Assembly: GCF_001661265.1 (NCBI RefSeq)
Contig: NW_017567006.1
Location: 1 to 64,000 of the forward strand
Direction of reading: 5' to 3'
DNA: 64,000 nt
Origin: Saitoella complicata NRRL Y-17804
Lineage: Eukaryota; Ascomycota; Saitoellomycetes; Saitoellales; Saitoellaceae
Below the pieces are notes generated by a model, which searched no databases, was not told the origin of the DNA, and saw only the letters and a program-made list of their open reading frames with translations. Shown in pieces: positions 1-10,154 of this stretch. The number at the start of each line of letters is the position of its first letter. Position 1 is the stretch's first letter. The translations under genes and the position numbers were made by a program.

Positions 1-1253
1 TTCCTAGCGTACGCGATCGTCTATGTCGCTTGTGTGTTGTGGTAGAAGGGCATGGCATATCGGTAGCGGTAGAAGCGTTGTTGGACGTCGGGTGGGAAGA
101 AGGAGGAGGAGATGTCGAGGACGAGCCAGAGGATGGGGAAGAAGGGGAGGAAGGAGGGACCGAGAATTGTGATCATTGATTCCATTGCAAGGCCGATGGA
201 GAGACCGGATATCCTGTGCGAACACGTTTAGATAAGATCGTTGGAAGGAAAGGGAGTGAGAAAACGTACCATGCCAGCAACCGAAAAACCCAAAATCCCA
301 CGGCTCCTAGTCCACCCCACAACGGCACATGAAACGTCAGGTTGATCAACGTATACCACAAACTCAACACCACATAGATAGCAGCTGGCGCCGCAATCCG
401 AAATATCACCGACGACGAATACTTCAATATCTTCTGCAGCGGTTCGCGTGCCGTGTTCAAGAAAAGCGCAACATGAAGACAAAAGATAAGGTAGTGAATC
501 AACCCTGCCTCCAACGGCGCTTGAATCGCTCAAGAATGCATCGCCCGTATATTATGCGTTCCATACGAGAACGGCTGACCCGAGGCTTGTAGCAAGCTTC
601 CCGCAACCCCTGTCAAATCCGCCGCTGTCGCCGTCCCCAAATACCCCGACACAGCCACCTGACTCGCCGTCACCGTGGCAGTCTGCAAGATTCGGTAGAT
701 GAGGGGTACCACAAACTCATCTACAACCTGAAAGAACCTGACTTCATTGTAATACACCGTGATCGCGTCCATCGGATCATAACGAATCTCCACTCGCCAA
801 CGCCTCTCTTCACCTCCTGGTCGCATTCGGGTTTATGGTTACCGCACCCCAATTCTCCTCGCTGACCGTACACCACGCTACGTCCTCTCCATAATTTGGA
901 AACTGATTCGCCGGGACAACATCCCATCCCAAATGCGCATGCTCTCTCAAGGCCCCCAACGCAGTCGACGTCACGGCGGACGCGATGGCACTCTCTCCAA
1001 CTCGTCTCCGTATCGAAATCCACTATCCAGATTGGGAGGCGGAAGAGGTAGGTTTCTAGCACCCAAGGACTTCCCCAGAAGATGGAGAGGCAGCACCACA
1101 TGGACATAGTGATCACGCGAATCCGAGGAGGAGCTTCTTGGAGATGGCTTGGCGTTCCTTCTTTATGGCTGGATCCCAGAAACCGGATGATTCCTCATTG
1201 CCGGGCTCAGGTTCGGGCGATGTCGCCGTCGCTGTGTCTGTTCATCCTGGCAT
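1..1253 (-). pseudogene. decayed SNG1/DUF3533-family membrane protein gene
   Basis: Pieces of a DUF3533 (yeast Sng1-like) multi-pass membrane protein can be followed on the minus strand from about 1253 to the window edge, but never in one frame. Readable blocks match the neighbouring plus-strand paralogue: an N-terminal 'FWDPAIKKERQ' block, a 'LPIWIVDFDTE' block, 'HLGWDVVPANQFPNY', 'DPMDAITVYYNE', then the C-terminal membrane half. The frame changes near 1115, near 1000 and near 790, and in-frame stops lie at 810-812, 530-532 and 21-23, with homology seeming to continue past each. One ordinary intron survives (214..269, GTACGT..ACAG). Sng1 relatives are plasma-membrane proteins linked to drug and nitrosoguanidine resistance; this copy cannot make a whole protein unless the sequence is wrong. 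It stands head-to-head with a second damaged paralogue. Confidence 0.8.
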
Positions 1254-1744
1254 GTCGCCAGTCGTGGGCCGTGAGAGATTAGAGGAGGTCGGAGGAGGTC
1301 GCAATAAATTGCAAGGTGATAGGTCGGTTGTTTAATAGATAGCCGTAAGTTGGTCGTCGCGTCGTCGTCTCTCTTCGTATTTCCTACCAAACTCTTCGTA
1401 TATCTCCTTGAGTTAAGCTTAAAGTTTCCTCTTCGATCTTATATGAGACATTCTCGAAGTCTGTGACGCGGGTTGACGCAGCGAACCGACGACCATCGAG
1501 CACGCGCGTCATTGCCGGAAATCTGGACCCCCGATTCTCGAGGTATGGAATGTAACGTAGACATGCCTTGTACTTCTTCTGCTCCTGTTTAGTCAGTCTT
1601 CTGGGTTGGCCGATATGGTCTCTAACGACCTCCGGCTGACTTGACAAGGATCACCTCCGTTCTCCTCGATCGCGCGGTACCGGTTACTCCCACGCTTACT
1701 GCTCCCGCTCCTCATCGACCGCACGCAAGTTCGGTGCACCGAAG
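1254..1744. other. intergenic gap between two damaged DUF3533 genes
   Basis: This would be the shared promoter region of the two divergent DUF3533 copies. A minus-strand open frame at 1384-1647 has no ATG start and no recognisable motif. I see no RNA gene, repeat or other element here. Confidence 0.5.
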
Positions 1745-3029
1745 ATGTCCGACGAAAAGGATCAAAACCCCCTCGATGACCCTGAAGTTTATCGATCTCA
1801 CTACTCCTTTTGGGCTCCGGAGCTCACGAACCAAAGACATGCCTTCAAATTCATCGGCCTCGTCCTCTTCCTCACCACGGTCTTCATGTGGCTCACCCTC
1901 CCGATCTACTGGGGCTCCTACTGGCAACAACCATAAAACCGCTGGCGACTGTCCGTTTGCATCCTCGACCTCGACTCCGTCGTATACCGCACCGCAGCAG
2001 TCCTCGGTCCCGCAATCATCCAAGCAACAACCCAAGACCGCCAAAACCAATTCCACCTCGGCTGGACCGTGAAAGATCCCACCACAAATCCCAAACTACT
2101 CCGACATGGACGGAACAGCTTGGGCCCGCTACGCCGTCCAAAACCAAGATTGCTGGGCCGCGGTCGTAATCCACTCGAACGCAACCTCCGCTGCCCTCGC
2201 GGCCGTAAACACCGACGTATCAACGTACGACCCAACCGGCGCAATGGGTTTCTTCTACTCTGAAGGCCGCTCGTATTTGACCGTCGACCAATGGATCCCA
2301 CCGCAAGCAATCCCCGTCCTCTCCCGCGGTCTTGGTATCGCGAACGCCGCTTTCGCCGCTCAAGTCCTCACCACCGCGCCCACGTCGATCCCAGCCTCAG
2401 CTTTCGGATTCAGCGAGTATAACGTTGATCGCATTACGCACTTCGCCGCCCTCCCCGTTGTTTCGATTTGTATGCTCTACCTCCTCGTCTACACCTTCTT
2501 CACCGTAAACCTCTGGTCCGAACCACGTCTCCAGCTCCAAGCCCGCCTCCGTCTCTCTTCAGCCCTCGCGATGCGACTCCTCATCCCACTCATCCAGTAC
2601 TTCTTCCTCAGCTTATGGTTCTCGCTTGTCAGTTTAGCGTGGGACGTTAGCTTTACGGCATACTTCGGACATACCGGCTTCTTCCTCTTCTGGATGTCGA
2701 ACTGGGTGACGATGACAGCTCTCGGGTTTGCGATCGAAGGAGTTTACACCCTCTTCGGGCAGGCTTTCATCCCATTCTTTCTCGGTGTGTGGATTATCGC
2801 GAACGTGAGTGCCGCGTTCGTCAGTATCGCGGACCAGCACTGGTTTTACGGGTACGGGTATATTATGCCGGTGTGGAATGCGGTGGATGCCGCGAAGTGT
2901 ATTATCTTTGGAACAGCAAATCGTCTAGAACAGAATTTCGGAGTGAACCTGGGAAGTGTGGTCGGGTACGGCTTAAGTATCTGTCTATTCACTTGGGCGA
3001 GCAGGAAATGGGGTGGCAGAGAAGGATAG
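1745..3029 (+). pseudogene. SNG1/DUF3533-family membrane protein gene with a stop and a frameshift
   Basis: The ATG at 1745 opens a DUF3533 protein: a polar N-terminus, then a first membrane segment ending 'IYWGSYWQQP'. A TAA at 1934-1936 follows, yet the same frame carries on with clear family sequence ('LSVCILDLDSVVYRTAAVLG', 'FHLGWTVKDPTTNP') to about 2090. There a one-base shift, probably an extra A in 'cccaaactac', moves the rest into the frame of 2106-3029. That C-terminal part (about 308 codons) is intact, with five or six hydrophobic segments. No intron with GT..AG ends removes either lesion. Either the gene is freshly dead or only the C-terminal part is expressed. Family members are SNG1-like plasma-membrane proteins associated with resistance. 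Sequencing error remains possible, but two different kinds of lesion make it less likely. Confidence 0.75.
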
Positions 3030-3143
3030 GATAAGACAAAGACCAAGACGTAGTAGAGAAGACTTAGACAGGTCTTAGAATATCGGACCTAATAGTAATT
3101 CGTACGCGATCGTCCCGCACACAACCTCATTGAGAAGGCCTAT

Positions 3144-6100
3144 CTATGTCTCCCCATCCGAATCCCCCAAGATATCATCATCCAAACTCGTCCTCCCGAG
3201 CGTCGAATACTCTCCCCTCGCAAAACTACCCCTGGTCGTGAACCTCTTATTTCTCGAAATCATCCCCGCAACAGCCCCCCCAAGGGCTTTCAAGAGTGCC
3301 GGAACAGTCATCACCACCGCAGCGAGTGCAGAAACCGCGATAATGGGGTATCGCACAACGGGACTATCCTCAACCCTGACCCCCTCATCCCCGAGCCTGA
3401 TTTGGCCATATCGAGCTTGCCATCTCGCGTACACATACCACGCAACACCACCAGCAGCCAAGAACGGCAGCAAGATCACCACGAACAATCCGAAACCGTG
3501 CAAGCCCTTCTTTCCCCTCTCACGCTCAAATTCGCGTTCTTTTCCGGGGCAGGCGTGTGCGATGAATTTATCCAACTCCTTTCCACCCTGACAAGTCGTG
3601 ATCGGAATACGACGGTATCCAGTCGGCTCGAACCACTCCACCACATCAGCCTGTGCACAAACCAGCGAGTGATCCAGGGGCGTCGCACCATCGACGAGCA
3701 CACACGACCCATCACTCGCTCTCTGGTAGTTGAAATCACATTCGAAGTCCTGGCGGGTACAAGTGCAGTTATCAAGAATCTTGTGCGGCTGCGGGATCCT
3801 GGAGCCAATGTAGCAGAGATGGTCCGTAAGTTTGCGGTGGTACTGAGCTTTATGGCCGAAGAGACAGCCGTTCTCGGATTCAGGGTGCATGGGAGTCCAG
3901 AGCTCGAAATCGTCGTCCGCGGCGTTCTCGGGGTCGAGGTTACATTGACGGTCGGTCAGGCCAGTGAAGTCAAGCTGAATAGCCAGGACCTTGTCAGAGT
4001 GTGTCGACTTGCCAAAGAGGAGGAAGCGACGGCTGGTATCCGAGGGAACAGTGGCGATATCGGTGACCTTTACCTTCGCATCCTCGTTCGCGAACACGTA
4101 CTCCTCCCAGCTTTCACCCTCGTTCAGGGTGTAGAGGATCTTGTTCGTAGGCTCGCGGTCATTGACGATGACGATGATCGAACCCTGGTCGCCGTACTCC
4201 CACATGTACGTACCCTTGTGTGCCTCCTTCCAGGTCACGCCACCATTACGGGTAATGAACGTGTTGCCGTCACCGTAACCCGTCAAGTATTCGCCAACGT
4301 TTCCAACACTGAGCATGAGGCCGACAGCAGATCCAGAAGACAATGTGTCCCGGAAGTCCTTGCGCTCGGTGTAGCCGTGCAAGTTGAGAGAGCACTGCTC
4401 CAACGATCCAGAACAGAAGGACTTGCCCTCCGAATCTTTTTTCGGCGGCGCAATGAAGTTCCACTCCCCACCATCGTTGTGAGTAGCTTTCGTCTTAAGC
4501 TTCTTATTGGCTCCGGCCAAAGCATCGTCAGCGTTGGTCACGACGTTGATGACCGCAACACCTTCCAATCCCTGCATCTTCTCGAAGTCGACGTAGCCGT
4601 AGGTGTCACGATTGACCTTCTCCTCAGACAGGACATAATACGTTCCGTTCGAGTTGGACTTCATAATGGAACCCCATTCAGATCCAGTCCTCGGGTTGGT
4701 CGTTACGTGCAAGAAGATCGAGTCAGTGACAGAGTCCATAACGGTGTACGCCTGCTGATGATCGATCTTGAACTTAGGCGGGAAGTGCGCCTTGGCGTAG
4801 TTCTTGCCATCGACGGTAACATGCATGGTCAAAGCCTTGCTTTCCTCGTCAAGCTCAGCGACAACGATATACTCCTCCACGGGGGCGAACCCAACCATTT
4901 GCTTGAAGTGCACATTCTTGTCTTTCTCGAAGTAATCATTCGAAGAGATCAACTGAAGGTCGCGCGCAGTCATCGACTCCTGTGCTCCAGACTCGGAAGA
5001 ATACTTCTCGCAAATGACAAGATCGTCGTCAACCACGAACTTCTTTCCGCGAGCCCAGGAGCAAGTGCGAACATACTGCGCAATCTTATCCCAGCTGAAA
5101 CCACCGTCCTTGGAGTAGTATGCGACAGCATGGCAGTTGTCACCGAAGACATCCTCGCAGTTCTTGCCGCCCGTGTAAATGATCCAGTCTGAATGAACGG
5201 GATGGAACTGCAGCACCTGAACTCCGAACCCGTTGGGAGGAAGTGGTGTTTCAACTTCCGAGATCGTCTTTGCGCGATCCTTGGAGAAGAAGAGCTTTTT
5301 CGACACAGTCAAGAAGTAGACGTAATCCTTGAAGTAGGGGTGCGGAACGATCGAGATGACCTCCTGGTCAACCAAGATCCTGTCCCACTTACCACCCTGG
5401 TCATGCGTCTTCCACACCTCATTCTTCGTGGTCCTCAGAATCACAGTCTCATCATTTCCAGATGATGTCTCAGAGCGCTCGAGATAGTAGTACTGCTTCA
5501 CCTCGCCCTTGAACTCGGTCTGGTGGTGTCCGACCTTTCCGCTAGGCACGTGCATCTCTCCACAGGTCTTCTCGACCGGCTCATCCTTCCTGACACCCTT
5601 GCTCTTGTCGCAGGTGTTGCCGGGAATGAGTCGGTAGCCGCTAATGCCCATGTACTTGTCACCGGGCTTGGTACACTGACCAGGTGGGATAAGATCCGGT
5701 GCACCAGTAGCAGGAACACACTCACCATTATCTCCACGGACAAAGTTGTAGTCACACTCATAATCGGCATCCGTGCAAGGGCAGTTTTCTTCCACAGGGA
5801 CAGGATCTTCATACTTGTCTCCGACAAAGCACTCCCTATCAACCTTCTTCCTCCAGAAAAACTCCTTGTGTCCCATCAAGCACTGCGGCTGTCCATCCAC
5901 AGTACGTGCATACCACTTCTCAAAGTCGGACTTTCCTTCATCCTTCTCATCAAGCTTACACTTCTTCTCCCGCTCATCGAGGTCGGCAAAGTCGACAAAG
6001 ACCACGAGGGTCTTGCCCTCGTCTTTCTCACCACGAGCACCGGTTGCGAGGAGCGTGAACTTCCTACTCGTGGAGTCAGGGACGGTGGTCAACATTCTCG

Positions 6101-7613
6101 CCTTGACTTTACCATCCAAGTCGACCTCCTTCCACGTCCTGCCAAAGTCCAAGGAATAGGCGACCTTGTCCGTAGATTCCTCGTCATCAACAGCGATAAG
6201 GATAGATCCACCATCGCCAAACTCGTACTTGTGCGCTCCACTGCGAGACAGAGACCACGTCAACCCAGCATCCGTAGACGCATACAGGTCGCCTTCAGTG
6301 TACTCCTTAATCTCAGAGCCAACGTTACCGACACCCATCAAGATTCCAGGCGCGGCAGTAGAAGAGAAAATCCGACCAGAGTTATGCGGAGAAGTAACAG
6401 AATGAAGATGCAGACTACACTCATCCGCGCTCTTCCCATCGCATCCCGGACCCTTGAGACGGTGCCAAGTGTTACCGTCGTCAAAGGAGATCCGAGACTG
6501 GACCTTCTTAGTAGTCATGCGGCGCTCTTGGACCTCTTCCCAGTTCGCGACGATGTTGGCCAGGACGACACCCTCGACATTATCAACCTTCTCGAAATCC
6601 ACGTTTCCACCGACATTGCGGTTCGTGTGCTCGAGGCGCCTGACGAAGTAGGTACCGTTGGAGTTCGAGGTGTAGAGCGTACCCATGGGGTTGATGGCAT
6701 TGTTACCAAGGACATCGACTTGAATAGCGTATGGCGTCGATTCGAGCACGGTGTAAGCGTCCTCCTCGAGCTTAGAGTCGTGAGGGAACTCGGCGCGATC
6801 CCAAAGGTTGCCGTCCAGGGAGACATACATTCTCATCTCATCCGTCCCAGAAGACTTCACAGCAGCCACGAGGAATTTCTCTACGACAACGATACCGACG
6901 ACTCCGCGTACAGCGCGAGAGCCTTCAAAGGAGACGTCCTCGGTGGTCTGGAACCAGTCGGAAGATTTGACGAGTTGTAAGTTGTCCGGGAACGAGTCCT
7001 TGGAATCAGGGTCAGGACGAACGCAAAAGACAGTCTGCGGATCTCCCTCCTTGAAGTGCTTCGAAGCTTGCATAAACGCACACTGAATCACATTCGACAA
7101 CAACGGCTTAGGATCCGTGTCGAACGCATCCTTCGTGTAAAACGCAACATCCTGACACGACCCAAAAATCCCAATCTCGCACTTCATCCCAGTGAAAATG
7201 GCGTAATTCCCCTTTGTCGCCGAGAACGCAATCGGCGCGCCCATGTTTGTCGGCGGATGCGGCGTCGTGAACGATTGCCACGACTTTCCCTGGTTTTCGG
7301 TCCTCCAATGCTTCGTGCCCGTACTCAAAATAAACGCCTTCTCATTATCGAATGGATGCTGAATCAAATCCCGCGCCTCGCCCTCCTTCACGCCCTTCAC
7401 CGGATCAAACGTCTTGCCCTCATTGTCAGACCGGTACACGACCCCCGTAATCGGGTCATGGTAAAGCAGCACCGGAGAATCATTGAAATAAAAGTAATTC
7501 GCAGGTAAATTGTCGAATGTCGTTCGGTGGACCTTGGGTTTATCTGCCAAGACTCCGCTGAAGACGGCGAGAGCCAGTAAGGTGATCAGCTCGAGCAGCC
7601 GGTGTCGCTGCAT
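3144..7613 (-). CDS. VPS10: vacuolar protein sorting receptor Vps10 (sortilin family)
   Basis: A single-exon gene of 1489 residues, close to yeast Vps10 (about 1580). A signal peptide (residues 1-23, 'LLELITLLALAVFSGVLA') leads into two tandem Vps10 domains, each a ten-bladed propeller with Asp-box-like repeats ('SDNEGKTF', 'SKDGGFSW', 'TRNGGVTW', 'TLNEGESW'). Each ends in a cysteine-rich 10CC module, about 640-760 and 1265-1360. A membrane segment ('FGLFVVILLPFLAAGGVAWYVY') lies near 1372-1394 and a second hydrophobic stretch near 1422-1450; the tail ends acidic ('DDDILGDSDGET'). The family cycles between late Golgi and endosome and delivers soluble hydrolases such as carboxypeptidase Y to the vacuole, with retromer recycling. 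The start is the first ATG, directly before the signal peptide. The gene lies tail-to-tail with the damaged DUF3533 gene, 114 bp away. Confidence 0.97.
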   Translation of the reverse strand: MQRHRLLELITLLALAVFSGVLADKPKVHRTTFDNLPANYFYFNDSPVLLYHDPITGVVYRSDNEGKTFDPVKGVKEGEARDLIQHPFDNEKAFILSTGTKHWRTENQGKSWQSFTTPHPPTNMGAPIAFSATKGNYAIFTGMKCEIGIFGSCQDVAFYTKDAFDTDPKPLLSNVIQCAFMQASKHFKEGDPQTVFCVRPDPDSKDSFPDNLQLVKSSDWFQTTEDVSFEGSRAVRGVVGIVVVEKFLVAAVKSSGTDEMRMYVSLDGNLWDRAEFPHDSKLEEDAYTVLESTPYAIQVDVLGNNAINPMGTLYTSNSNGTYFVRRLEHTNRNVGGNVDFEKVDNVEGVVLANIVANWEEVQERRMTTKKVQSRISFDDGNTWHRLKGPGCDGKSADECSLHLHSVTSPHNSGRIFSSTAAPGILMGVGNVGSEIKEYTEGDLYASTDAGLTWSLSRSGAHKYEFGDGGSILIAVDDEESTDKVAYSLDFGRTWKEVDLDGKVKARMLTTVPDSTSRKFTLLATGARGEKDEGKTLVVFVDFADLDEREKKCKLDEKDEGKSDFEKWYARTVDGQPQCLMGHKEFFWRKKVDRECFVGDKYEDPVPVEENCPCTDADYECDYNFVRGDNGECVPATGAPDLIPPGQCTKPGDKYMGISGYRLIPGNTCDKSKGVRKDEPVEKTCGEMHVPSGKVGHHQTEFKGEVKQYYYLERSETSSGNDETVILRTTKNEVWKTHDQGGKWDRILVDQEVISIVPHPYFKDYVYFLTVSKKLFFSKDRAKTISEVETPLPPNGFGVQVLQFHPVHSDWIIYTGGKNCEDVFGDNCHAVAYYSKDGGFSWDKIAQYVRTCSWARGKKFVVDDDLVICEKYSSESGAQESMTARDLQLISSNDYFEKDKNVHFKQMVGFAPVEEYIVVAELDEESKALTMHVTVDGKNYAKAHFPPKFKIDHQQAYTVMDSVTDSIFLHVTTNPRTGSEWGSIMKSNSNGTYYVLSEEKVNRDTYGYVDFEKMQGLEGVAVINVVTNADDALAGANKKLKTKATHNDGGEWNFIAPPKKDSEGKSFCSGSLEQCSLNLHGYTERKDFRDTLSSGSAVGLMLSVGNVGEYLTGYGDGNTFITRNGGVTWKEAHKGTYMWEYGDQGSIIVIVNDREPTNKILYTLNEGESWEEYVFANEDAKVKVTDIATVPSDTSRRFLLFGKSTHSDKVLAIQLDFTGLTDRQCNLDPENAADDDFELWTPMHPESENGCLFGHKAQYHRKLTDHLCYIGSRIPQPHKILDNCTCTRQDFECDFNYQRASDGSCVLVDGATPLDHSLVCAQADVVEWFEPTGYRRIPITTCQGGKELDKFIAHACPGKEREFERERGKKGLHGFGLFVVILLPFLAAGGVAWYVYARWQARYGQIRLGDEGVRVEDSPVVRYPIIAVSALAAVVMTVPALLKALGGAVAGMISRNKRFTTRGSFARGEYSTLGRTSLDDDILGDSDGET

Positions 7614-8372
7614 GGTGGTGGATCAATTGATCACAGGCTGATGAAGCTGGGGTATTGATGGGTATATCCTGCCTCTTCAGCTGCTTTTTAATTGAGTCCT
7701 TGGTGTTTGGTCTCGAGACGGTCGGCTCGGGCCGCGTACGGGGTCACGGGCGGCCATGACGTGGTATGCCTCAGGTTCAGGTTTATACATGCCTTACCAG
7801 GTCAGTTTATTGCCAATGTATATAAAGCCAGTTCCCACATGCCTCAATCTGCCTTTCAATATCTCATGTTCCTCACAACTGACGGCGGTTCCCTACGGTG
7901 CCGCGGAGAAGGTGCACCCTCTGAACCTATGACATGCTCCTGTAAGAGTTCAACTGTCACAGAGCCAGAATCCAGAGCAACGATAAGAACATGCTTTTTT
8001 GAAACCTCGGGGCTCTACCCACAAATCCCGTTGTGACCTGTGAAACGGACATGCCAACGGCCCGGTCCGACCGCAAGTCAATTCGCAGCACGCCGTCAAT
8101 ATCGAAGATTTGACAAACCTTTCCCGCAGTTAATGGAAGCCCATAATGAATCACATGTCCTCGATAAGCTTAAGCGATGCCATATTTGCTACATCTCAAA
8201 AGCGATTTGAGCCGAGCCCCGTCGGATCCTAAATCGGGTGTATGCATGAATCGATATCGCACTATACCGAGCTCAACTCTGCCTCGGGTAGTGAATCCCG
8301 AGTTGAATGGTATAAGTGTCGGTTGCGACTCGTGCTGTTCTTAACTGTATCCCCTCGAGATGAGTCCCGACC
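7614..8372. other. intergenic region upstream of VPS10 and of an orphan gene
   Basis: A 759-bp divergent gap. It holds a short inverted repeat (CTCGGG / CCCGAG with an 8-base loop, about 8282-8301) and a TATAAG about 60 bp before the ATG at 8373. An unlikely minus-strand open frame at 7957-8154 shows no family. Nothing else is recognised. Confidence 0.4.
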
Positions 8373-9069
8373 ATGACTTCTATGCTCAAGAAATCCCTCA
8401 ACAAACTCGCCCTCGGCGGTCCTTTGAAGGCCTTGACTCCAACGGTAGACCTACACGATATCTACCTCTACGCAGAAAGTAACTTTGTCCCATCCTCACG
8501 ATCCCAGAGCCGGCAAGTGTCCTCAACCTTTACCGGGTTCACTCCACGGACCTCGACGTCTACTCCTGCCCCACCTATTCCGCAGCTGGAAGAGATCGAA
8601 GCGGATGAGGTCTATGGCATTGAGGTGCTTTCCCTCGTGCTGCCTGCTTGCCCGTGTGGTCCGCTCTGCCATCAGAAATTACGAGAGTGTACTGATGATA
8701 GGTGTAGAGCAGTTCTACGACCGGCTTGTCGCCCTCCACGACGTTTGTCGTTCCACGCCAGGTGTGCTCCCGCTAGGGAGGCTCCTCGATTTCCACCGTC
8801 AGACAACGCTACCATTACTCGGCCACGAAATGATCTCAAATACTGGCAGTGATCAAGCTACCTTGCGCGCAGTGGAGTCTTGCTTGGCCCCGGACTATCT
8901 CCGCACAACCCTCGTGCGCCTCGAGGTCCTGGATGCCATTGCTGCAAAGTTCGAAGAGGTCGTCGGGATAAAAAGTGGATACGGGAGTGGTTGGATTACG
9001 AATAGAGTCCCCAGTGCTGGGAAATCAGATGATGAATGGTCCGGTGCAAATTCGAGTGTGGTCTGGTAG
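8373..9069 (+). CDS. orphan protein, reading frame split in two
   Basis: The ATG at 8373 opens a frame with coding character (a basic amphipathic N-terminus, a Ser/Thr/Pro-rich linker, then 'EEIEADEVYGIE') that runs to about 8640. The convincing downstream part ('ARVVRSAIRNYES', 'VEQFYDRLVALHDV', 'LLDFHRQTTLPLLGHEM') lies in the next frame and runs to the stop at 9067-9069. Joining them needs either a short intron (for example 46 nt ending in 'gatag' at about 8711, with a TACTGAT branch-like sequence) or a one-base frameshift near 8650. The product would be about 220-230 residues, mostly helical, with no signal peptide or membrane segment. I do not recognise the family. The 'FHRxxxLPLL' helix faintly recalls Rho-GEF DH helices, but that is not enough for a call. 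Confidence 0.45.
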
Positions 9070-9521
9070 CGTAGCCTCAATTTATCTTTCAGTTCTCACG
9101 GCGTCCGGGCCCGGTTATGATATTGCATGCCCGTAACAACGAGCACTGACAGTCAAAGACTTGTAGTCCCACTTGGTTAACCCTAAGGAGACATCATCAT
9201 CAAGATGGCTTTAGCGAGTAAAATGTTACTTACTGTGTAAGCAGCTGCGGCTTCGACGATCCCTGTAACGTTAACTTAGCCATGACAGTTACAATACGTC
9301 CGCTCGGTACTACTACTCGCGTGGCGAAGCCGAGGTATACCAAAGAAAATAAGGTTACAAAGCCGTCGGAGGTATCGCATGCAAACAGTCAGTGCAGTTA
9401 ACCCCATGACCATCTGCCTCGGCGCGACATTAATGTTTGAGGATATAAGGAAGCGTACGTCCTCCCAGACCGTCCATTCAACCCCCAACCCTCAAACAAT
9501 ACCACTACCCCACCACATAAC
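9070..9521. other. intergenic region with a TATA-type promoter
   Basis: A 450-bp gap. A good TATA-like sequence (GATATAAGGA, about 9441-9450) stands about 80 bp before the ATG at 9522 and is followed by a C/A-rich leader typical of fungal 5' untranslated regions, which supports a real transcript at 9522. No repeat or RNA gene is recognised. Confidence 0.4.
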
Positions 9522-9901
9522 ATGACCGGTAACTGGAGAAGACTGAGCAAGATCAGTCTCAAACCCAAGTTCATCAACAGCGATGCGCCGCTCAGGTTTT
9601 GCGCCATCGACGCCTTTGGTACCGTGAGCCCCGAGCCAACGCCCTGCAAGCTTAAGGGAGAGCGGAAGCGCGTCCATTTCCGAGAGCCCCTGTGCGACTC
9701 TTCAAGGACCGACAGTTTTCAGAGAGTCGCTACATCTTTGTCTCTCTTTACGGCTCCTCGTGGTGGGCCGTGCCCAGTCCTGGAAGAGGAGCAGGGTGTG
9801 GGACATTCCTGTATGAGGTACGGAACGTGTACAGCTACCGCCGTAGGACCGATGTGTTGACGTTTGAGTTCGGGGCAGGGATGACTCTGTTTGGATTCTA
9901 G
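9522..9901 (+). CDS. small orphan protein, frame interrupted once
   Basis: The ATG at 9522 starts a small basic protein ('WRRLSKISLKPKFINSDAPL', 'KRVHFRE'). Near 9690 the plausible continuation ('RLFKDRQFSESRYIFVSLYG', 'TFLYEVRNVYSYRRR', 'LTFEFGAGMTLFGF') switches to the next frame and ends at the TAG at 9899-9901. No intron of usual size with good splice sites explains the shift, so it may be a one-base change or a recently broken gene. Intact, it would be about 125 residues, rich in Arg, Phe and Tyr, with a beta-type C-terminal half. No family is recognised. The TATA box and leader upstream argue that it is transcribed. Confidence 0.4.
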
Positions 9902-10154
9902 ATCTGATTGCCATAGTTGTACTTCGTGAACGACCAGAACATGAATCCTTTTAAGTTATCAATGAATCCTAGCAGCGATTCCTGAGTTGATTAATCTTGA
10001 TTCACTTAATGTCAGGATTAATTGGGCGACGGCTGTCAGTCGGGATCAACCTCCGTCATAGCGAACAGCCACTACACCAAAAGCAACAACGTACCCCGAC
10101 AGCGATACCCATAGCAATTGATTCACCAGACGTAGACGGGCATCGCATACAATC

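Noticed and set aside
1384-1647. 87-codon minus-strand frame between the DUF3533 copies
   Set aside because: No ATG start and no recognisable family; probably chance.
1-3029. Alternative genetic code to explain stops in the DUF3533 genes
   Set aside because: TAA, TAG and TGA all occur as lesions and frameshifts are present too, while all neighbouring genes use the standard code.
3402-6980. long plus-strand open frames (596 and 485 codons) across VPS10
   Set aside because: Shadows of the VPS10 coding strand, with no domain content.
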